Origin: Pseudomonadota bacterium
Lineage (GTDB): Bacteria; Chloroflexota; Ktedonobacteria; Ktedonobacterales; JADMIN01
Assembly: GCA_021324535.1 (NCBI GenBank)
Contig: JAJPIU010000275.1
Span: 1-40,331, forward strand
Direction: 5' to 3'
Length of the DNA: 40,331 nt
In this document: in pieces, positions 1-8,171 of the stretch
Layout: every line of letters starts with the position of its first letter
Numbering within the stretch: the first letter of the stretch is position 1
The notes under the pieces: generated by a model
What the model saw: only the letters and a program-made list of their open reading frames with translations
Told to the model about the DNA's origin: nothing
Database searches by the model: none
Made by a program: the position numbers and the translations under genes

Positions 1-327
1 TGGCCCAACGGCTTCACGCAGCGCCTCTGCGATGGCATGGTGCGGGCGCGCTTCCGCGAGGGGATGGATCGGCCCTCGCTCATCGAGCCGGGGCAAGTCT
101 ATCACTACACGGTTGATTGCTGGAACACGGCTCAAGTCTTCCGCGCGGGGCATCGCATCGGGCTGGAGATCGCGTCAAGTGCGTTTCCCAAGTATGACCG
201 CAATCCCAATACGGGCGCGCCACTCGGCCAGACGAGTGAACTTGCCATTGCCGACCAGCGCATCTATCACGATGCGACGCATCCCTCGGCGATCATTCTT
301 CCGGTGATTCCTCGATCCGGTGACTGA
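1..327 (+). CDS. CocE/NonD-family hydrolase, C-terminal part (cut by the window start)
   Basis: Only the last 108 residues lie in the window; the reading frame is open back to base 1. The segment matches the C-terminal jelly-roll domain of CocE/NonD (X-Pro dipeptidyl-peptidase-like) acyl hydrolases: the residues around 'VDCWNTAQVFRAGHRIGLE', followed by 'SSAFPKYDRNPNTG', are the typical closing signature of that family. The alpha/beta-hydrolase catalytic domain, with its Ser-Asp-His triad, would lie upstream and cannot be judged. Family members cleave acyl esters or amides, or X-Pro dipeptides, so the substrate is unknown. The gene ends 17 bases before the end of a convergent reverse-strand gene. 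Confidence 0.85.
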   Translation, partial: WPNGFTQRLCDGMVRARFREGMDRPSLIEPGQVYHYTVDCWNTAQVFRAGHRIGLEIASSAFPKYDRNPNTGAPLGQTSELAIADQRIYHDATHPSAIILPVIPRSGD

Positions 328-344
328 GGAACTCTTGCCCTGTA

Positions 345-1511
345 TTATTCATCGGTGGGCAGGTAGGTGGAAAGAAACGGCTCCTGGTCTGGAACCACAG
401 CGCGCGTCCACACGGCCAGCCAGCGGCGGCGCGCCGGCGTATCGAGCAGGGGCCAGCATCGCCGCACGTCGCGCATCATCCGAACGAAGGAGCTTTTCTC
501 ATCGTAGATGTGGCGCGATTCCTGAGAATGACTGGCAAGCAACGCCTTCTTTATCGCATTTCCTTTGAACCGATTCCGCTCAGCCAGATCAAGGCAGAGG
601 GCTTCCCATTGGAGCTGAAGATCGCGAAGGCGCTGACCCATTGTTGTGCGGATGTCCGCCGATGAGCGATGATAGGCGATCGCCACCTCTGCGGCGTGTC
701 GGCGCGCGGAGATGCGCTGTGCATCCTTTGCAGAGGGGCGCATGGGGATCGTTTGTGCTGCCCGCCCGTTTGCTTGTGTGGCAGACTGTGGGGTGGTTAC
801 AGACAAAACGGTGATGAGCCAGCGATAGAGGCTTTGCACGGCTGGCCACACATCCACGGTATCGCTCAGCAGCGAGCGTTCGGGGAGTGAGCAAAGATAC
901 AGGTTGATGGTAGGGTATGATGTTACCTCAGCAAGGGCGTCGGATTGCAGGCAGGCGATTCCACAGATGCTCTCCACTGTCTTGAGCGCCATATCGCTGA
1001 GGTGATCGAGATGTTGTGTGAACTCGGCGATGTCGGTGGATAGGACGCCTGAGACACTCAGACTTTGCGAGAGCAGATAGGCGGATAGCTCATGCAGGCG
1101 TAGCAAGGATGTGACATCGAAGGGATACACCAGGACGATATGGTTGATCCCCTGCGCCCGCAGGTAGGTGACTGCCGCGAGCAAGCTGATCGCCAGGGGG
1201 CGTCCGGGGTCAGGATTTAGAAGCCATCCCTGCTCATCGATGTTTTCATGCGCTTGTGCGGGAGCGCCATTTCCTCCCGATACTTCCAGGACGTTGACGC
1301 CCGCCATCTGGCCGTATAGACTCAGCAAGGAAAGCGCCTTGCGAAGTGGAGAGGACGTTTCAGTGGTTTCGGGAAACAGCACAAGACCCTGATCGAGATC
1401 ACTCGCCTGCCGGAATATTCCGCGCGCTCGCCCGGTGAGCGTAGGAAAAACGACGGGTATACCACCGGGCATACTGTTGGAATGTGTCGCCGTTTCCCAC
1501 AGTGCTCTCAT
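345..1511 (-). CDS. Unrecognised protein of 388 residues
   Basis: I do not recognise this protein. The start at 1511 is preferred over a GTG at 1544 because AAGGAGAG sits seven bases upstream of the 1511 ATG. No signal peptide or convincing membrane helix is visible. The N-terminal half (residues 1-230) reads like a folded alpha/beta domain with hydrophobic strands such as 'HIVLVYPFDV'. A linker rich in Thr, Gln and Ala follows at about 240-265. The C-terminal 120 residues are strongly basic and helical ('ERNRFKGNAIKKALL', 'FVRMMRDVRRCW', 'PARRRWLAVWTRAV'), possibly for binding nucleic acid or acidic lipid, which is a guess. It faces the CocE gene tail-to-tail and probably forms its own transcript. 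Confidence 0.7.
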   Translation of the reverse strand: MRALWETATHSNSMPGGIPVVFPTLTGRARGIFRQASDLDQGLVLFPETTETSSPLRKALSLLSLYGQMAGVNVLEVSGGNGAPAQAHENIDEQGWLLNPDPGRPLAISLLAAVTYLRAQGINHIVLVYPFDVTSLLRLHELSAYLLSQSLSVSGVLSTDIAEFTQHLDHLSDMALKTVESICGIACLQSDALAEVTSYPTINLYLCSLPERSLLSDTVDVWPAVQSLYRWLITVLSVTTPQSATQANGRAAQTIPMRPSAKDAQRISARRHAAEVAIAYHRSSADIRTTMGQRLRDLQLQWEALCLDLAERNRFKGNAIKKALLASHSQESRHIYDEKSSFVRMMRDVRRCWPLLDTPARRRWLAVWTRAVVPDQEPFLSTYLPTDE

Positions 1512-1660
1512 ACGCCATCTCTCCTTGTGTGGTGCTGTGCTCACGCCATATGGCCGTTGTGTTTGTTGTGGCCGCCAGGCGTGGCCTGTAGGCTCTTCTT
1601 TTCCGTTGATTCCGCCAATAGCATGGCAGAACGCAGGCGCATGGTGTTCATATGTTCATG

Positions 1661-1724
1661 CGTATGAGCGTATGAGCATATGAGCATATGAGCGTATGAG
1701 CGTATGAGCGTATGAGCGTATGAG
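1661..1724. repeat. Octamer tandem repeat, 8 units of C(G/A)TATGAG
   Basis: Eight head-to-tail copies of an 8-base unit. Six read CGTATGAG and two (units 3 and 4) read CATATGAG. The array lies in the 353-base gap between the reverse-strand gene starting at 1511 and the sigma factor starting at 1865, so it is in the upstream region of both. A related heptamer, GTATGAG, recurs in the 12-base repeat at 15764-15799. Two short direct repeats (ATGCAACCC) follow at about 1749-1766. Nothing else is evident in the gap apart from the sigma factor's ribosome binding site. The array could be a slippage-prone promoter spacer or a binding array. Confidence 0.95.
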
Positions 1725-1864
1725 CCGCGCACAATATATTTGATACCTCATGCAACCCCTATGCAACCCTATGGCGCGAATCTGGCATGTATGATATGAA
1801 CGCCGTGACGCGCGAATCACCCGCGTGTTGGCGAGCTTGATGACATCATACACAAAGGATCGCT

Positions 1865-2539
1865 ATGCGACACGAAGACGACGAGGGAGATACGCTGCTG
1901 ACGGCGCTGGCGACCAACCTGGCCGACGCATTTCCTCTGCTGGTGGCGCGCTACCAACAGGCGATCTACGCCTTCGCGTTGCGGCTGACCGGCGCGCCCT
2001 CCGACGCTGAAGATGTGGCTCAGGAGGCGTTTATCGGCGCGTATGTCTCGCTCGAACAGTATCCGCCAGCGCGCATTCGCAGCCTGAAACTGCGTCCGTG
2101 GCTCTATCGCGTGGCGCTCAACACCTGGCGACACGCCGCACGCAACGCCACGCGCCTGCAACTTGTTCCATTGGACGCCGCCGATACGACAGGTGAATCT
2201 GTCGAGCAGACATTGGCCGACGACCTACAGGAGCAGCCAGACGCGCTCCTGGAGATGCGCGAACGCCGCCAGGAGCTTGAGGCGCTTGTCGCGCGGCTGC
2301 CGGAACGCTATCGTGTCGCTGTCGCCTGCTACTACTTCGGTGAGCTTTCTTACCAGGAGGTAGCCGATCTGCTTGATCAGCCGGTCGGCACAGTGAAGTC
2401 CACCATCTCGCGTGGGGTGCGGCTGCTACGAGAACTGGCGGGCGAGCAGGACAGTCAGGCCCAGCGGGAAGGTTGGCAGCATATGGCCATCTCATCAACT
2501 CACTCACAACACCTGGAAGGGAGGCGACGCCATGCGTGA
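1865..2539 (+). CDS. ECF-type RNA polymerase sigma factor
   Basis: A 224-residue sigma-70 family factor of the extracytoplasmic-function type. Region 2 spans about residues 22-95, with the core-binding signature 'DAEDVAQEAFIGAY' and the region 2.4 helix 'RPWLYRVALNTWRHAARN'. Region 4 spans about 145-195, with 'LPERYRVAVACYYFGELSYQEVADLL' and the recognition helix 'PVGTVKSTISRGVRLL'. There is no region 1 or 3. The start has AAAGGAT upstream. The last eight bases overlap the start of the HEAT/membrane gene, so the two are probably translationally coupled, as sigma/anti-sigma pairs often are. No zinc-binding anti-sigma domain follows. It heads a five-gene operon ending in an ABC-2 exporter, which it probably controls, possibly with autoregulation. 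Confidence 0.93.
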   Translation: MRHEDDEGDTLLTALATNLADAFPLLVARYQQAIYAFALRLTGAPSDAEDVAQEAFIGAYVSLEQYPPARIRSLKLRPWLYRVALNTWRHAARNATRLQLVPLDAADTTGESVEQTLADDLQEQPDALLEMRERRQELEALVARLPERYRVAVACYYFGELSYQEVADLLDQPVGTVKSTISRGVRLLRELAGEQDSQAQREGWQHMAISSTHSQHLEGRRRHA

Positions 2540-3821
2540 CATGCCTGAACAGCCCTCCAACGTTTCTTGGCGCCCTTCGCAGCCAATCGAATCTCCCGAT
2601 CTGCGGGCAAAGGTGCTGGCGCGCCTGGAACGCCGCCGCACCGCGCTGGCCACACAAACACCGCTCGACGCACTGCGTAATGAGCAGTGGGAGGTACGCG
2701 CCGCCGCCGCCCGCACGCTTGGCGAGATGAGCGCAGGGGATACCAGCGCTGACGCCTACGAGGCGCTGGTGGCCGCTCTGGCGGACGAACATCGGCTTGT
2801 ACGCGGCGCCGCTATCCAGGCGCTTACGCATGTCGCTGGCGCGCTGGCGAATGCGCCGACGAGTATGCGCGACTATCGGGCTGATGCTGTGGCTCATTTG
2901 GCAGCCAGCCTACACGACGCCGATTGGGAGACACGCGAACTGGCTGCGCTGGCGCTGGCTACGGCAATGGAGAACGGTCTCCTGAGCGATGAAGAAGCCC
3001 AGCCCTTGCTGGCCAGCGCAGCCAGCGATGTAGCCAGCTCCGTGCGTGAGGCGGCCCCCATCCCCACCCCCGTTGCGACGGGAGAGGGGAGAATGCTGGC
3101 AAGTTCCAGGCTGACGGGAGAGGGGAGTCAACGCTCACTTGTAGTGAGCGGGCTGCTATCCGCCTACGTTCAGGCGTTTGTGCGGCAGGCGCGTATCATC
3201 CGGCGCGAGGTGTGGCTGGTGATGGTCTGTGGGGCGCTGGCTGCTGTGGCCCTGGCGTGCGCCATCCATCTGCGCGGCGGAACGTATGACTACGCTGTGG
3301 CGCTGGCCTTCACGCTGGCGGGCGCCTCGGCGATCAGCATGGCCTTCCTGGCGCAAACGGAGAACGACTCCGCTCTAGAGCTGACGATGGCCACACCCGT
3401 CTCGTTGCGTTTCCTGCTGGCCAGCCGTATCGCGCTGGCGCTGGGGTATAACTGCGCGCTGGCGCTGTGCGCCTCCGCGTTGATCGGCTGGATGAGCAGT
3501 GAACCGCTCTTGACGATCGCTCAGGGCTGGGTGGGGCCGCTGCTCTTGCTGTCGGCGCTGACACTGGCGCTGAGCCTGCTGGCGGGAACCACTGTCGCGT
3601 TTGGCGCCGCGTTGCTGTTGGACGCCACACAGATCATGCGAACGCTGACGGAGCCACTGCGGGGCGCGCTCAACGCAGGGCCAGCTTTTGACACGCTGCG
3701 GCTGGCGGCGATCCATCTCTGGGGCGCCAATCCGCTGACGCTTGGTGTGATTGCGCTGTGTGTGGCAGTTCTTGCGCTGCTTACGCCTCAACGTCTCCCT
3801 GTAGAACAGAAGGAAGCCTGA
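2532..3821 (+). CDS. HEAT-repeat protein with C-terminal membrane domain
   Basis: The 429-residue protein starts at an ATG with GGGAGG just upstream, overlapping the sigma factor by eight bases. Residues 1-180 form a soluble helical domain with HEAT-like repeats ('EQWEVRAAAARTLGEM', 'DEHRLVRGAAIQALTHV', 'DADWETRELAALALA'). About six membrane helices occupy roughly residues 210-425, rich in Ala and Leu, in the manner of ABC-2 permease subunits. A 26-residue Pro/Gly/Thr linker at about 175-201 is encoded by a copy of the C-rich palindromic repeat. The gene lies in the position normally held by an anti-sigma factor and directly upstream of exporter genes. It may therefore hold the sigma factor at the membrane or be part of the transporter; neither role is shown by the sequence. 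Confidence 0.85.
   Translation: MRDMPEQPSNVSWRPSQPIESPDLRAKVLARLERRRTALATQTPLDALRNEQWEVRAAAARTLGEMSAGDTSADAYEALVAALADEHRLVRGAAIQALTHVAGALANAPTSMRDYRADAVAHLAASLHDADWETRELAALALATAMENGLLSDEEAQPLLASAASDVASSVREAAPIPTPVATGEGRMLASSRLTGEGSQRSLVVSGLLSAYVQAFVRQARIIRREVWLVMVCGALAAVALACAIHLRGGTYDYAVALAFTLAGASAISMAFLAQTENDSALELTMATPVSLRFLLASRIALALGYNCALALCASALIGWMSSEPLLTIAQGWVGPLLLLSALTLALSLLAGTTVAFGAALLLDATQIMRTLTEPLRGALNAGPAFDTLRLAAIHLWGANPLTLGVIALCVAVLALLTPQRLPVEQKEA
3055..3132. repeat. C-rich palindromic repeat inserted in frame in a gene
   Basis: The copy contains runs of C (CCCCCATCCCCACCCCCG) followed by two GACGGGAGAGGGGAG segments about 30 bases apart. On the opposite strand it reads CCCCTCTCCCGTC...GGGGGTGGGGATGGGG, the same layout as the intergenic copies near 15415 and 36528. 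It keeps the reading frame of the HEAT/membrane gene open and encodes its flexible linker. Confidence 0.75.
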
Positions 3822-3827
3822 CAGGAT

Positions 3828-4553
3828 ATGGAACGCATCTGGTATGAACTGCGCGTGATGCGCCTGTGGACGCTGGCCGTCCCTGTGGTGATTGTGGCGG
3901 GGATGACGCTGGCGACGATAGCGATCCGGCTCTTCACCGCGCATGGCGATCACCATACGCTGGCTCAATTGATGACGGCCACCATTGAGATGCTGCTGCC
4001 GCTGGGCGCGGCGGTGGTCGTCGCCAGCCTGACCACAAGCGATCAGGCGATGGAGCTACGGCTGACGCTGCCGCAGCCCTTCGCGCTGACGGCGCTGCTC
4101 CGTGCGGCGCTGGTGATCGCCGCGTCGGGCGCGGTGGCGATTGTCGCGGGAGTTTTTCTCTACCATTGGAAGTTCTGGCGCATCCCAGCCCAGGCTGATT
4201 ATTCCGGCGTTGCGCCGCAGTTTTTGGAGTTGCAGTTGACCTGGCTGGCGCCGCTGCTGGTGTTGGCGGCGCTGGGCTTTGCGCTGGCCGCGCTGCTGCG
4301 CAACGGCGCGCTCAGCGGCGCGGTGGTGGGCGTCGTCTGGTTGATCGAGAGCTTTGCCTATGGCTACTTCGTCGTGTATGCCTGGCTCAATCCGCTCTTT
4401 CTCTTCCCAACGACACTGGCTCCTTCCGTCTCGTTCTGGCTTTCCAGCCGTCTCGAATTGATTGCGCTGGCGCTGGTGTTGTTCCTGCTTGGCTGGCTGC
4501 CCCTGCGCCGCGGCGAATCGCTGATCCGCAGCGCCGACGCCGCCAGCGAGTAG
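3828..4553 (+). CDS. ABC-2-type membrane protein
   Basis: A 241-residue integral membrane protein with about six hydrophobic helices: roughly residues 14-36, 50-68, 88-110, 135-158, 162-185 and 210-230. It starts six bases after the HEAT/membrane gene. It has no ATPase or binding motif of its own. Its composition and position directly before an ABC ATPase suggest it is a permease subunit of the same exporter as the genes at 4604 and 5506. The small loop 'HWKFWRIPAQADYSGVAPQF' between helices 3 and 4 is the main outside segment. The exported substrate is unknown. Confidence 0.8.
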   Translation: MERIWYELRVMRLWTLAVPVVIVAGMTLATIAIRLFTAHGDHHTLAQLMTATIEMLLPLGAAVVVASLTTSDQAMELRLTLPQPFALTALLRAALVIAASGAVAIVAGVFLYHWKFWRIPAQADYSGVAPQFLELQLTWLAPLLVLAALGFALAALLRNGALSGAVVGVVWLIESFAYGYFVVYAWLNPLFLFPTTLAPSVSFWLSSRLELIALALVLFLLGWLPLRRGESLIRSADAASE

Positions 4554-4603
4554 CAGATAGATAGCTCCATTTCACCATATTTCACGACATCTGGAGGTCT
4601 CTC

Positions 4604-5476
4604 ATGCGAGTAATAGTAAGTGGCCTGCGAAAAACATATCGCGGCGGTGTGCATGCGCTGAACGGGGTGACGCTGGACATCCCCAGCGGCATGTTTGGGC
4701 TGTTGGGGCCAAATGGCGCAGGCAAGACGACGCTGATGCGGATTCTGGCGGGCATTCTGCGGCCCAGCGGCGGCAGTGTGCAGGTGGGGGCGTTCGATGC
4801 GCTCAGCGGGAAGGGCCAGCTGGCGGTCAAACGCCTCTTGGGCTATCTGCCGCAGGAGTTGGGGGTCTATCCCGACCTCAGCGCCCGTGAGTTTCTGGAC
4901 TACATCGCCTTGCTCAAAGGGCTGGACGACCGGCAGGCGCGTCGTCAGCGGGTGGACACGCTGTTGGAACTGGTGGCGCTCTCCGATGTAGCGAGCCGCA
5001 AACTAAAGACGTATTCGGGGGGGATGAAGCGACGGGTGGGCATCGCGCAGGCGTTGCTCAACGACCCGCAGCTCTTGATTGTGGATGAGCCGACCGCCGG
5101 GCTTGACCCGGAGGAGCGCATCCGCTTCCGCAATCTGCTGGCCGATCTGGGAGGCAATCGGGTGGTGATCCTCTCCACCCACATCGTCGAGGATGTCGCC
5201 CAGACCTGCCAGCGGGTAGCCATCATGAAGAGCGGGCGCGTGTTGTTCCAGGGGACGGTTGGCCAACTCACCCAGGCGACGCGCGGCCATGTCTGGACGC
5301 TCACCACGCCGCATGTGAGCATGCGCCCACAGGGCGATCTCGCCGTTGTCTCGACGATCCAGACAGGCGCCGGGGCGCAGTTCCGTGTGGTGGGCGATAT
5401 GGCGCCACAGGCTGGGGCGAGACTCGTTGAGCCGACGCTCGAAGATAGCTACGTCTGGTTCATGCGCGAACGCTAG
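4604..5476 (+). CDS. ABC transporter ATP-binding protein
   Basis: A 290-residue ABC ATPase with all motifs intact: Walker A GPNGAGKT at 35-42, Q-loop PQ at 83-84, signature YSGGM at 137-141, Walker B LLIVDE at 157-162 and the switch His in 'STHIVED' at 193. It lacks membrane segments and should sit on the cytoplasmic face of the permeases encoded on either side. GGAGG lies six bases before the start. The C-terminal 80 residues form the accessory domain common in ABC-2 exporters (CcmA/DrrA-like). It belongs to the sigma-factor operon, with gaps of 50 and 29 bases to its neighbours. Confidence 0.95.
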   Translation: MRVIVSGLRKTYRGGVHALNGVTLDIPSGMFGLLGPNGAGKTTLMRILAGILRPSGGSVQVGAFDALSGKGQLAVKRLLGYLPQELGVYPDLSAREFLDYIALLKGLDDRQARRQRVDTLLELVALSDVASRKLKTYSGGMKRRVGIAQALLNDPQLLIVDEPTAGLDPEERIRFRNLLADLGGNRVVILSTHIVEDVAQTCQRVAIMKSGRVLFQGTVGQLTQATRGHVWTLTTPHVSMRPQGDLAVVSTIQTGAGAQFRVVGDMAPQAGARLVEPTLEDSYVWFMRER

Positions 5477-5505
5477 GCGTCCTGATCGAAAGTGGAGACT
5501 TTTCA

Positions 5506-6309
5506 ATGATCGCACAGAATACGTCATATACCATCAATCAGTGGTGCGCCTTCTGGGGCGCGACCCGCTACGAGTTCTTGATGCAGGTTCGCCGGTGGGC
5601 GCTGTGGATCGGTTTCTTCTGCGTGGCGGCGCTGACATTTCTGGCCATCCTGGGGACGAAGACCTGGACTGACGACAGCCATCGCCCATCGGTGGTCTCA
5701 GCCTTCGCCGCTGTGGCTTCGCTGGTGATGTTCTTCCTGCCCATCGCTGTCGGCTTTCTCACGACGGATCGGCTGACACGCGACCGTAAAACACGAGTGG
5801 AAGAAACGTTGAACACGTTGCCAGCGTCCTCAGGCGCGCGTCTGTTGGGCAAGTATATCGGCGTGGTGGGCGCGGCGTTGCTGCCCATGCTGATCGCCTA
5901 TGCCGCCGGAGTCGCCTATCTGCTGGCAGTCAGGGGGCGCGACACGCTGAGTTTTCCCCTGGCGGTCGGGCCGTTCCTGGCGATCATCGTGCCTGGCGTG
6001 CTGTTTGTGGCGGCGTTCTCGCTGATCTGCCCACTGGTGATCTGGGGGCCGCTCTATCAGTTCCTCTTCCTGGGCTACTGGTTCTGGGGCAACTTGATCT
6101 ACCTGCCGCGCCTGCCCACCCTCAATGGTACACTTCTTACTGCGGATGGCGACTATGCGGCGGTCGCCTTCTTTGGCTCGGATAGCAGTGTCATCACCCA
6201 TGCCACAGCGGCGCAGGCCATCGCCAGCATCGCACTATTGCTTGGCCTGAGCGCGTTGATCTTGCTGGCGGGCTGGAGCTACCAACGCTGGAGGCTAGCT
6301 CGCGCCTGA
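5506..6309 (+). CDS. ABC-2-type permease
   Basis: A 267-residue membrane protein with six predicted helices, at about residues 26-48, 60-82, 113-138, 150-178, 180-200 and 237-260. A short amphipathic N-terminus precedes them ('FWGATRYEFLMQVRRWALW'), as in ABC-2 permeases. The loop 'TDRLTRDRKTRVEETLNTLPAS' after helix 2 fits the coupling region that contacts the ATPase. GGAG lies eight bases before the start. It is the last gene of the sigma-factor operon and ends 16 bases before the convergent response regulator gene. Confidence 0.87.
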   Translation: MIAQNTSYTINQWCAFWGATRYEFLMQVRRWALWIGFFCVAALTFLAILGTKTWTDDSHRPSVVSAFAAVASLVMFFLPIAVGFLTTDRLTRDRKTRVEETLNTLPASSGARLLGKYIGVVGAALLPMLIAYAAGVAYLLAVRGRDTLSFPLAVGPFLAIIVPGVLFVAAFSLICPLVIWGPLYQFLFLGYWFWGNLIYLPRLPTLNGTLLTADGDYAAVAFFGSDSSVITHATAAQAIASIALLLGLSALILLAGWSYQRWRLARA

Positions 6310-6325
6310 TTCTTTGCCTGATCCC

Positions 6326-6709
6326 TCAGGCGTAGATGGCGTTCTGTGCGGAGGTAACGACCTCGATCAATTGCTGGCGGGTGAACGGCTTGTTGAGATA
6401 CGCCGAGACAACGGGGCTTTGTCTGTCGTTGAGCCGCACAGTTGACGACATCAAGATGATCTGGTGTCCGGCTCGTTGCACCGCCGCATCCTTTTCGATC
6501 TCGGCGCAGAGTTGCAGGCCATCCATCACGGGCATCACGATGTCGAGCAGCACAATATATGGCTCCGCCGCCGCACGCAGCCGCTCCAGCGCCTCGCGGC
6601 CATCCGCCGCCGTCACCACACGTAGCCCCCTGCCAGAGAGGACAGCCAGTATCATCTCGCGAATCGGCGCGCTATCATCCACAGCAAGAATCGGCGCAAG
6701 AGCGGACAT
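6326..6709 (-). CDS. Single-domain response regulator (receiver only)
   Basis: A 127-residue CheY-like receiver with no output domain. The acidic pocket is D11/D12, the phosphoacceptor is D56 in 'LLDIVMP', Ser88/89 hold the switch Ser/Thr position, and K107 lies in 'LNKPF'. The start at 6709 is favoured over the upstream in-frame start at 6757 because GAGGTG lies six bases before it. The partner kinase is not in the adjacent genes. Receiver-only proteins pass phosphate or bind partner proteins, so the target is unknown. A matching promoter lies at 6796-6824. Confidence 0.93.
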   Translation of the reverse strand: MSALAPILAVDDSAPIREMILAVLSGRGLRVVTAADGREALERLRAAAEPYIVLLDIVMPVMDGLQLCAEIEKDAAVQRAGHQIILMSSTVRLNDRQSPVVSAYLNKPFTRQQLIEVVTSAQNAIYA

Positions 6710-6795
6710 ACACATCACCTCGCAACTATCCCCCACGGGTCGCCCAAAGGTTCTCACTCCCGGCGCCCTACGCTTCCTCCCTCACCTATGCAGGC

Positions 6796-6824
6796 ACGAT
6801 AGCAAACGTGCCTCTACCTGTCAA
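6796..6824 (-). promoter_or_regulatory. Sigma-70-like promoter of the receiver gene
   Basis: On the reverse strand TTGACA (6819-6824) is followed after 17 bases by TATCGT (6796-6801), 87 bases before the start of the receiver gene. An inverted repeat GGCACG/CGTGCC (6793-6798 and 6807-6812) overlaps the -10 and could be an operator. Confidence 0.6.
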
Positions 6825-6850
6825 GCTGCCATAGGAGAAACGGTCTGCCC

Positions 6851-6879
6851 TTGCCGATCATCTCATTCTCACATATACT
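6851..6879 (+). promoter_or_regulatory. Sigma-70-like promoter of the EcsC-family gene
   Basis: TTGCCG (6851-6856), a 17-base spacer and TATACT (6874-6879). Transcription would start near 6886, giving a leader of about 180 bases before the EcsC-family gene. The 358-base gap from 6710 to 7067 holds this promoter and the divergent one at 6796, and nothing else I can recognise. Confidence 0.6.
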
Positions 6880-7067
6880 GATCCTGCACCCCAGACACCG
6901 TTTGGCGTCGCATCGTGTTCTGGCTGCGCCCCTACAAGCCATGTGTAAACATGCTCTCTTTGGATAGCTTTCTCTCTTGCCGATTGTGCGACGCCATAAG
7001 CCATATGCTGACGCGGTGGCGCAGAAACTGGAGCAAACCGGTCTGCGCCAGGAACGAAAGGGAACGT

Positions 7068-8162
7068 ATGTCAAGCAGTTCGCAAGAGGTGGGCTATCTG
7101 CATCCACCTGAAGAGCGTGTCGCCAACGCCATCGAGGCGCTGCCGCCCGATGTGAAGCAGTTGATCGAAAAGCCAGGCCCAACCTCGGAGCGTATCAATC
7201 ACGCGCTGAGTTGGGCGTCACGCCCGGATGAGACGGTGTTGCATGAACATCAGGCGCGCAACCACAACATCCAACAGTTCTCGGATATTCGCAATGCGCC
7301 ATTGAGACAGATGGATAAAGTCGCCGAGCATTTCGCCGCCCACTATCGCCATCGGGCGCTGTTGACCGGCGCGCTCACCAGCCTGCCGGGTGGACTATGG
7401 GCGCTGGTGGCGACGGGACTCGACGTGCAGTTGACGGCCATCTATGCTGTGCGGATGGCTGCGAAGGTGGCGCAGTCGTATGGCTACGACACCAGCCTGA
7501 TGGAGGAACAGGCGCACCTTGCCGATGTGCTGGCGCTTGTCGCAGGGGTGGATAGCCTGCGCGGCGTGGGCAACTGGCTCACCCGCGAAGGGCTGACCGA
7601 GTTGTTGCCGCGTGTGTTGCCTCGTATCCTTGCGCGCCTGAGCCTCGATCTGACCGAAGAGCAGACCGCGCGCTGGATCGGGCGCATCATCCCAGGCGTA
7701 AGCGCCATCGTCGGGGGCGCGGTGGATTACACCTTCTTGCGGGTAGCCGGTGAACGCGCCATTGCCTATTACCACAACCGCTACATAGATGAGCATGCGG
7801 CGTTGGCGGCGGGCGAAAAGAAGCGCGCTATTCCTGGGGTGAAGGATGTTCCGGCGTTGCCCCCTGGCCCTGTGGCAAGCGCAGCCGCCGTTGCAACCGC
7901 ATCTGAAGCGTCTGCCCAAATTGTGGCGCCTACCGGCGCTGAACCGACGCCGTCTGCACAACCAACGCAACCAACGCAACCTACGCCATTAGTGACACAT
8001 CCCTATGCGGTGGCCCCTGCGCCGTTGCCAAGTAAGCACCGCCGCCCGCCGGAGCGTTCAGCCGTGTATACGGCGATCTTCTCGGTCATTGTCTTCCTGA
8101 TCACCGTTGTCGCGCTTGTCGCGCTGGGGCTGATCATCTACCAGAACGTCCTTCATCACTGA
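7068..8162 (+). CDS. EcsC-family protein with C-terminal membrane anchor
   Basis: The 364-residue protein begins at 7068, with GAAAGGGA upstream. The frame extends farther back, but that stretch does not look coding. Residues 70-245 match the EcsC family: a basic helix leads into 'LTGALTSLPGGLWALV', then 'LDVQLTAIYAVRMAAKVAQSYGYD', and later 'IPGVSAIVGGAVDYTFLRVAG'. A linker rich in Pro, Thr and Ala follows (about 265-330), with a short PTQ repeat. One membrane helix closes the protein (about 335-358, 'AIFSVIVFLITVVALVALGLII'). EcsC is named for the B. subtilis ecs ABC operon, but here there is no adjacent ABC gene. The biochemical role of the family is unknown to me. Confidence 0.82.
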   Translation: MSSSSQEVGYLHPPEERVANAIEALPPDVKQLIEKPGPTSERINHALSWASRPDETVLHEHQARNHNIQQFSDIRNAPLRQMDKVAEHFAAHYRHRALLTGALTSLPGGLWALVATGLDVQLTAIYAVRMAAKVAQSYGYDTSLMEEQAHLADVLALVAGVDSLRGVGNWLTREGLTELLPRVLPRILARLSLDLTEEQTARWIGRIIPGVSAIVGGAVDYTFLRVAGERAIAYYHNRYIDEHAALAAGEKKRAIPGVKDVPALPPGPVASAAAVATASEASAQIVAPTGAEPTPSAQPTQPTQPTPLVTHPYAVAPAPLPSKHRRPPERSAVYTAIFSVIVFLITVVALVALGLIIYQNVLHH

Positions 8163-8171
8163 GGATCCCTT

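Noticed and set aside
1661-1724. The octamer array as a CRISPR array
   Set aside because: Units are contiguous with no spacers and there are no cas genes nearby.
2118-2897. A 259-codon reverse-strand frame across the sigma/HEAT junction
   Set aside because: It is antisense to the sigma factor and HEAT domain. Long antisense frames are common in GC-rich DNA, and the composition is Arg and Ala rich with no motif.
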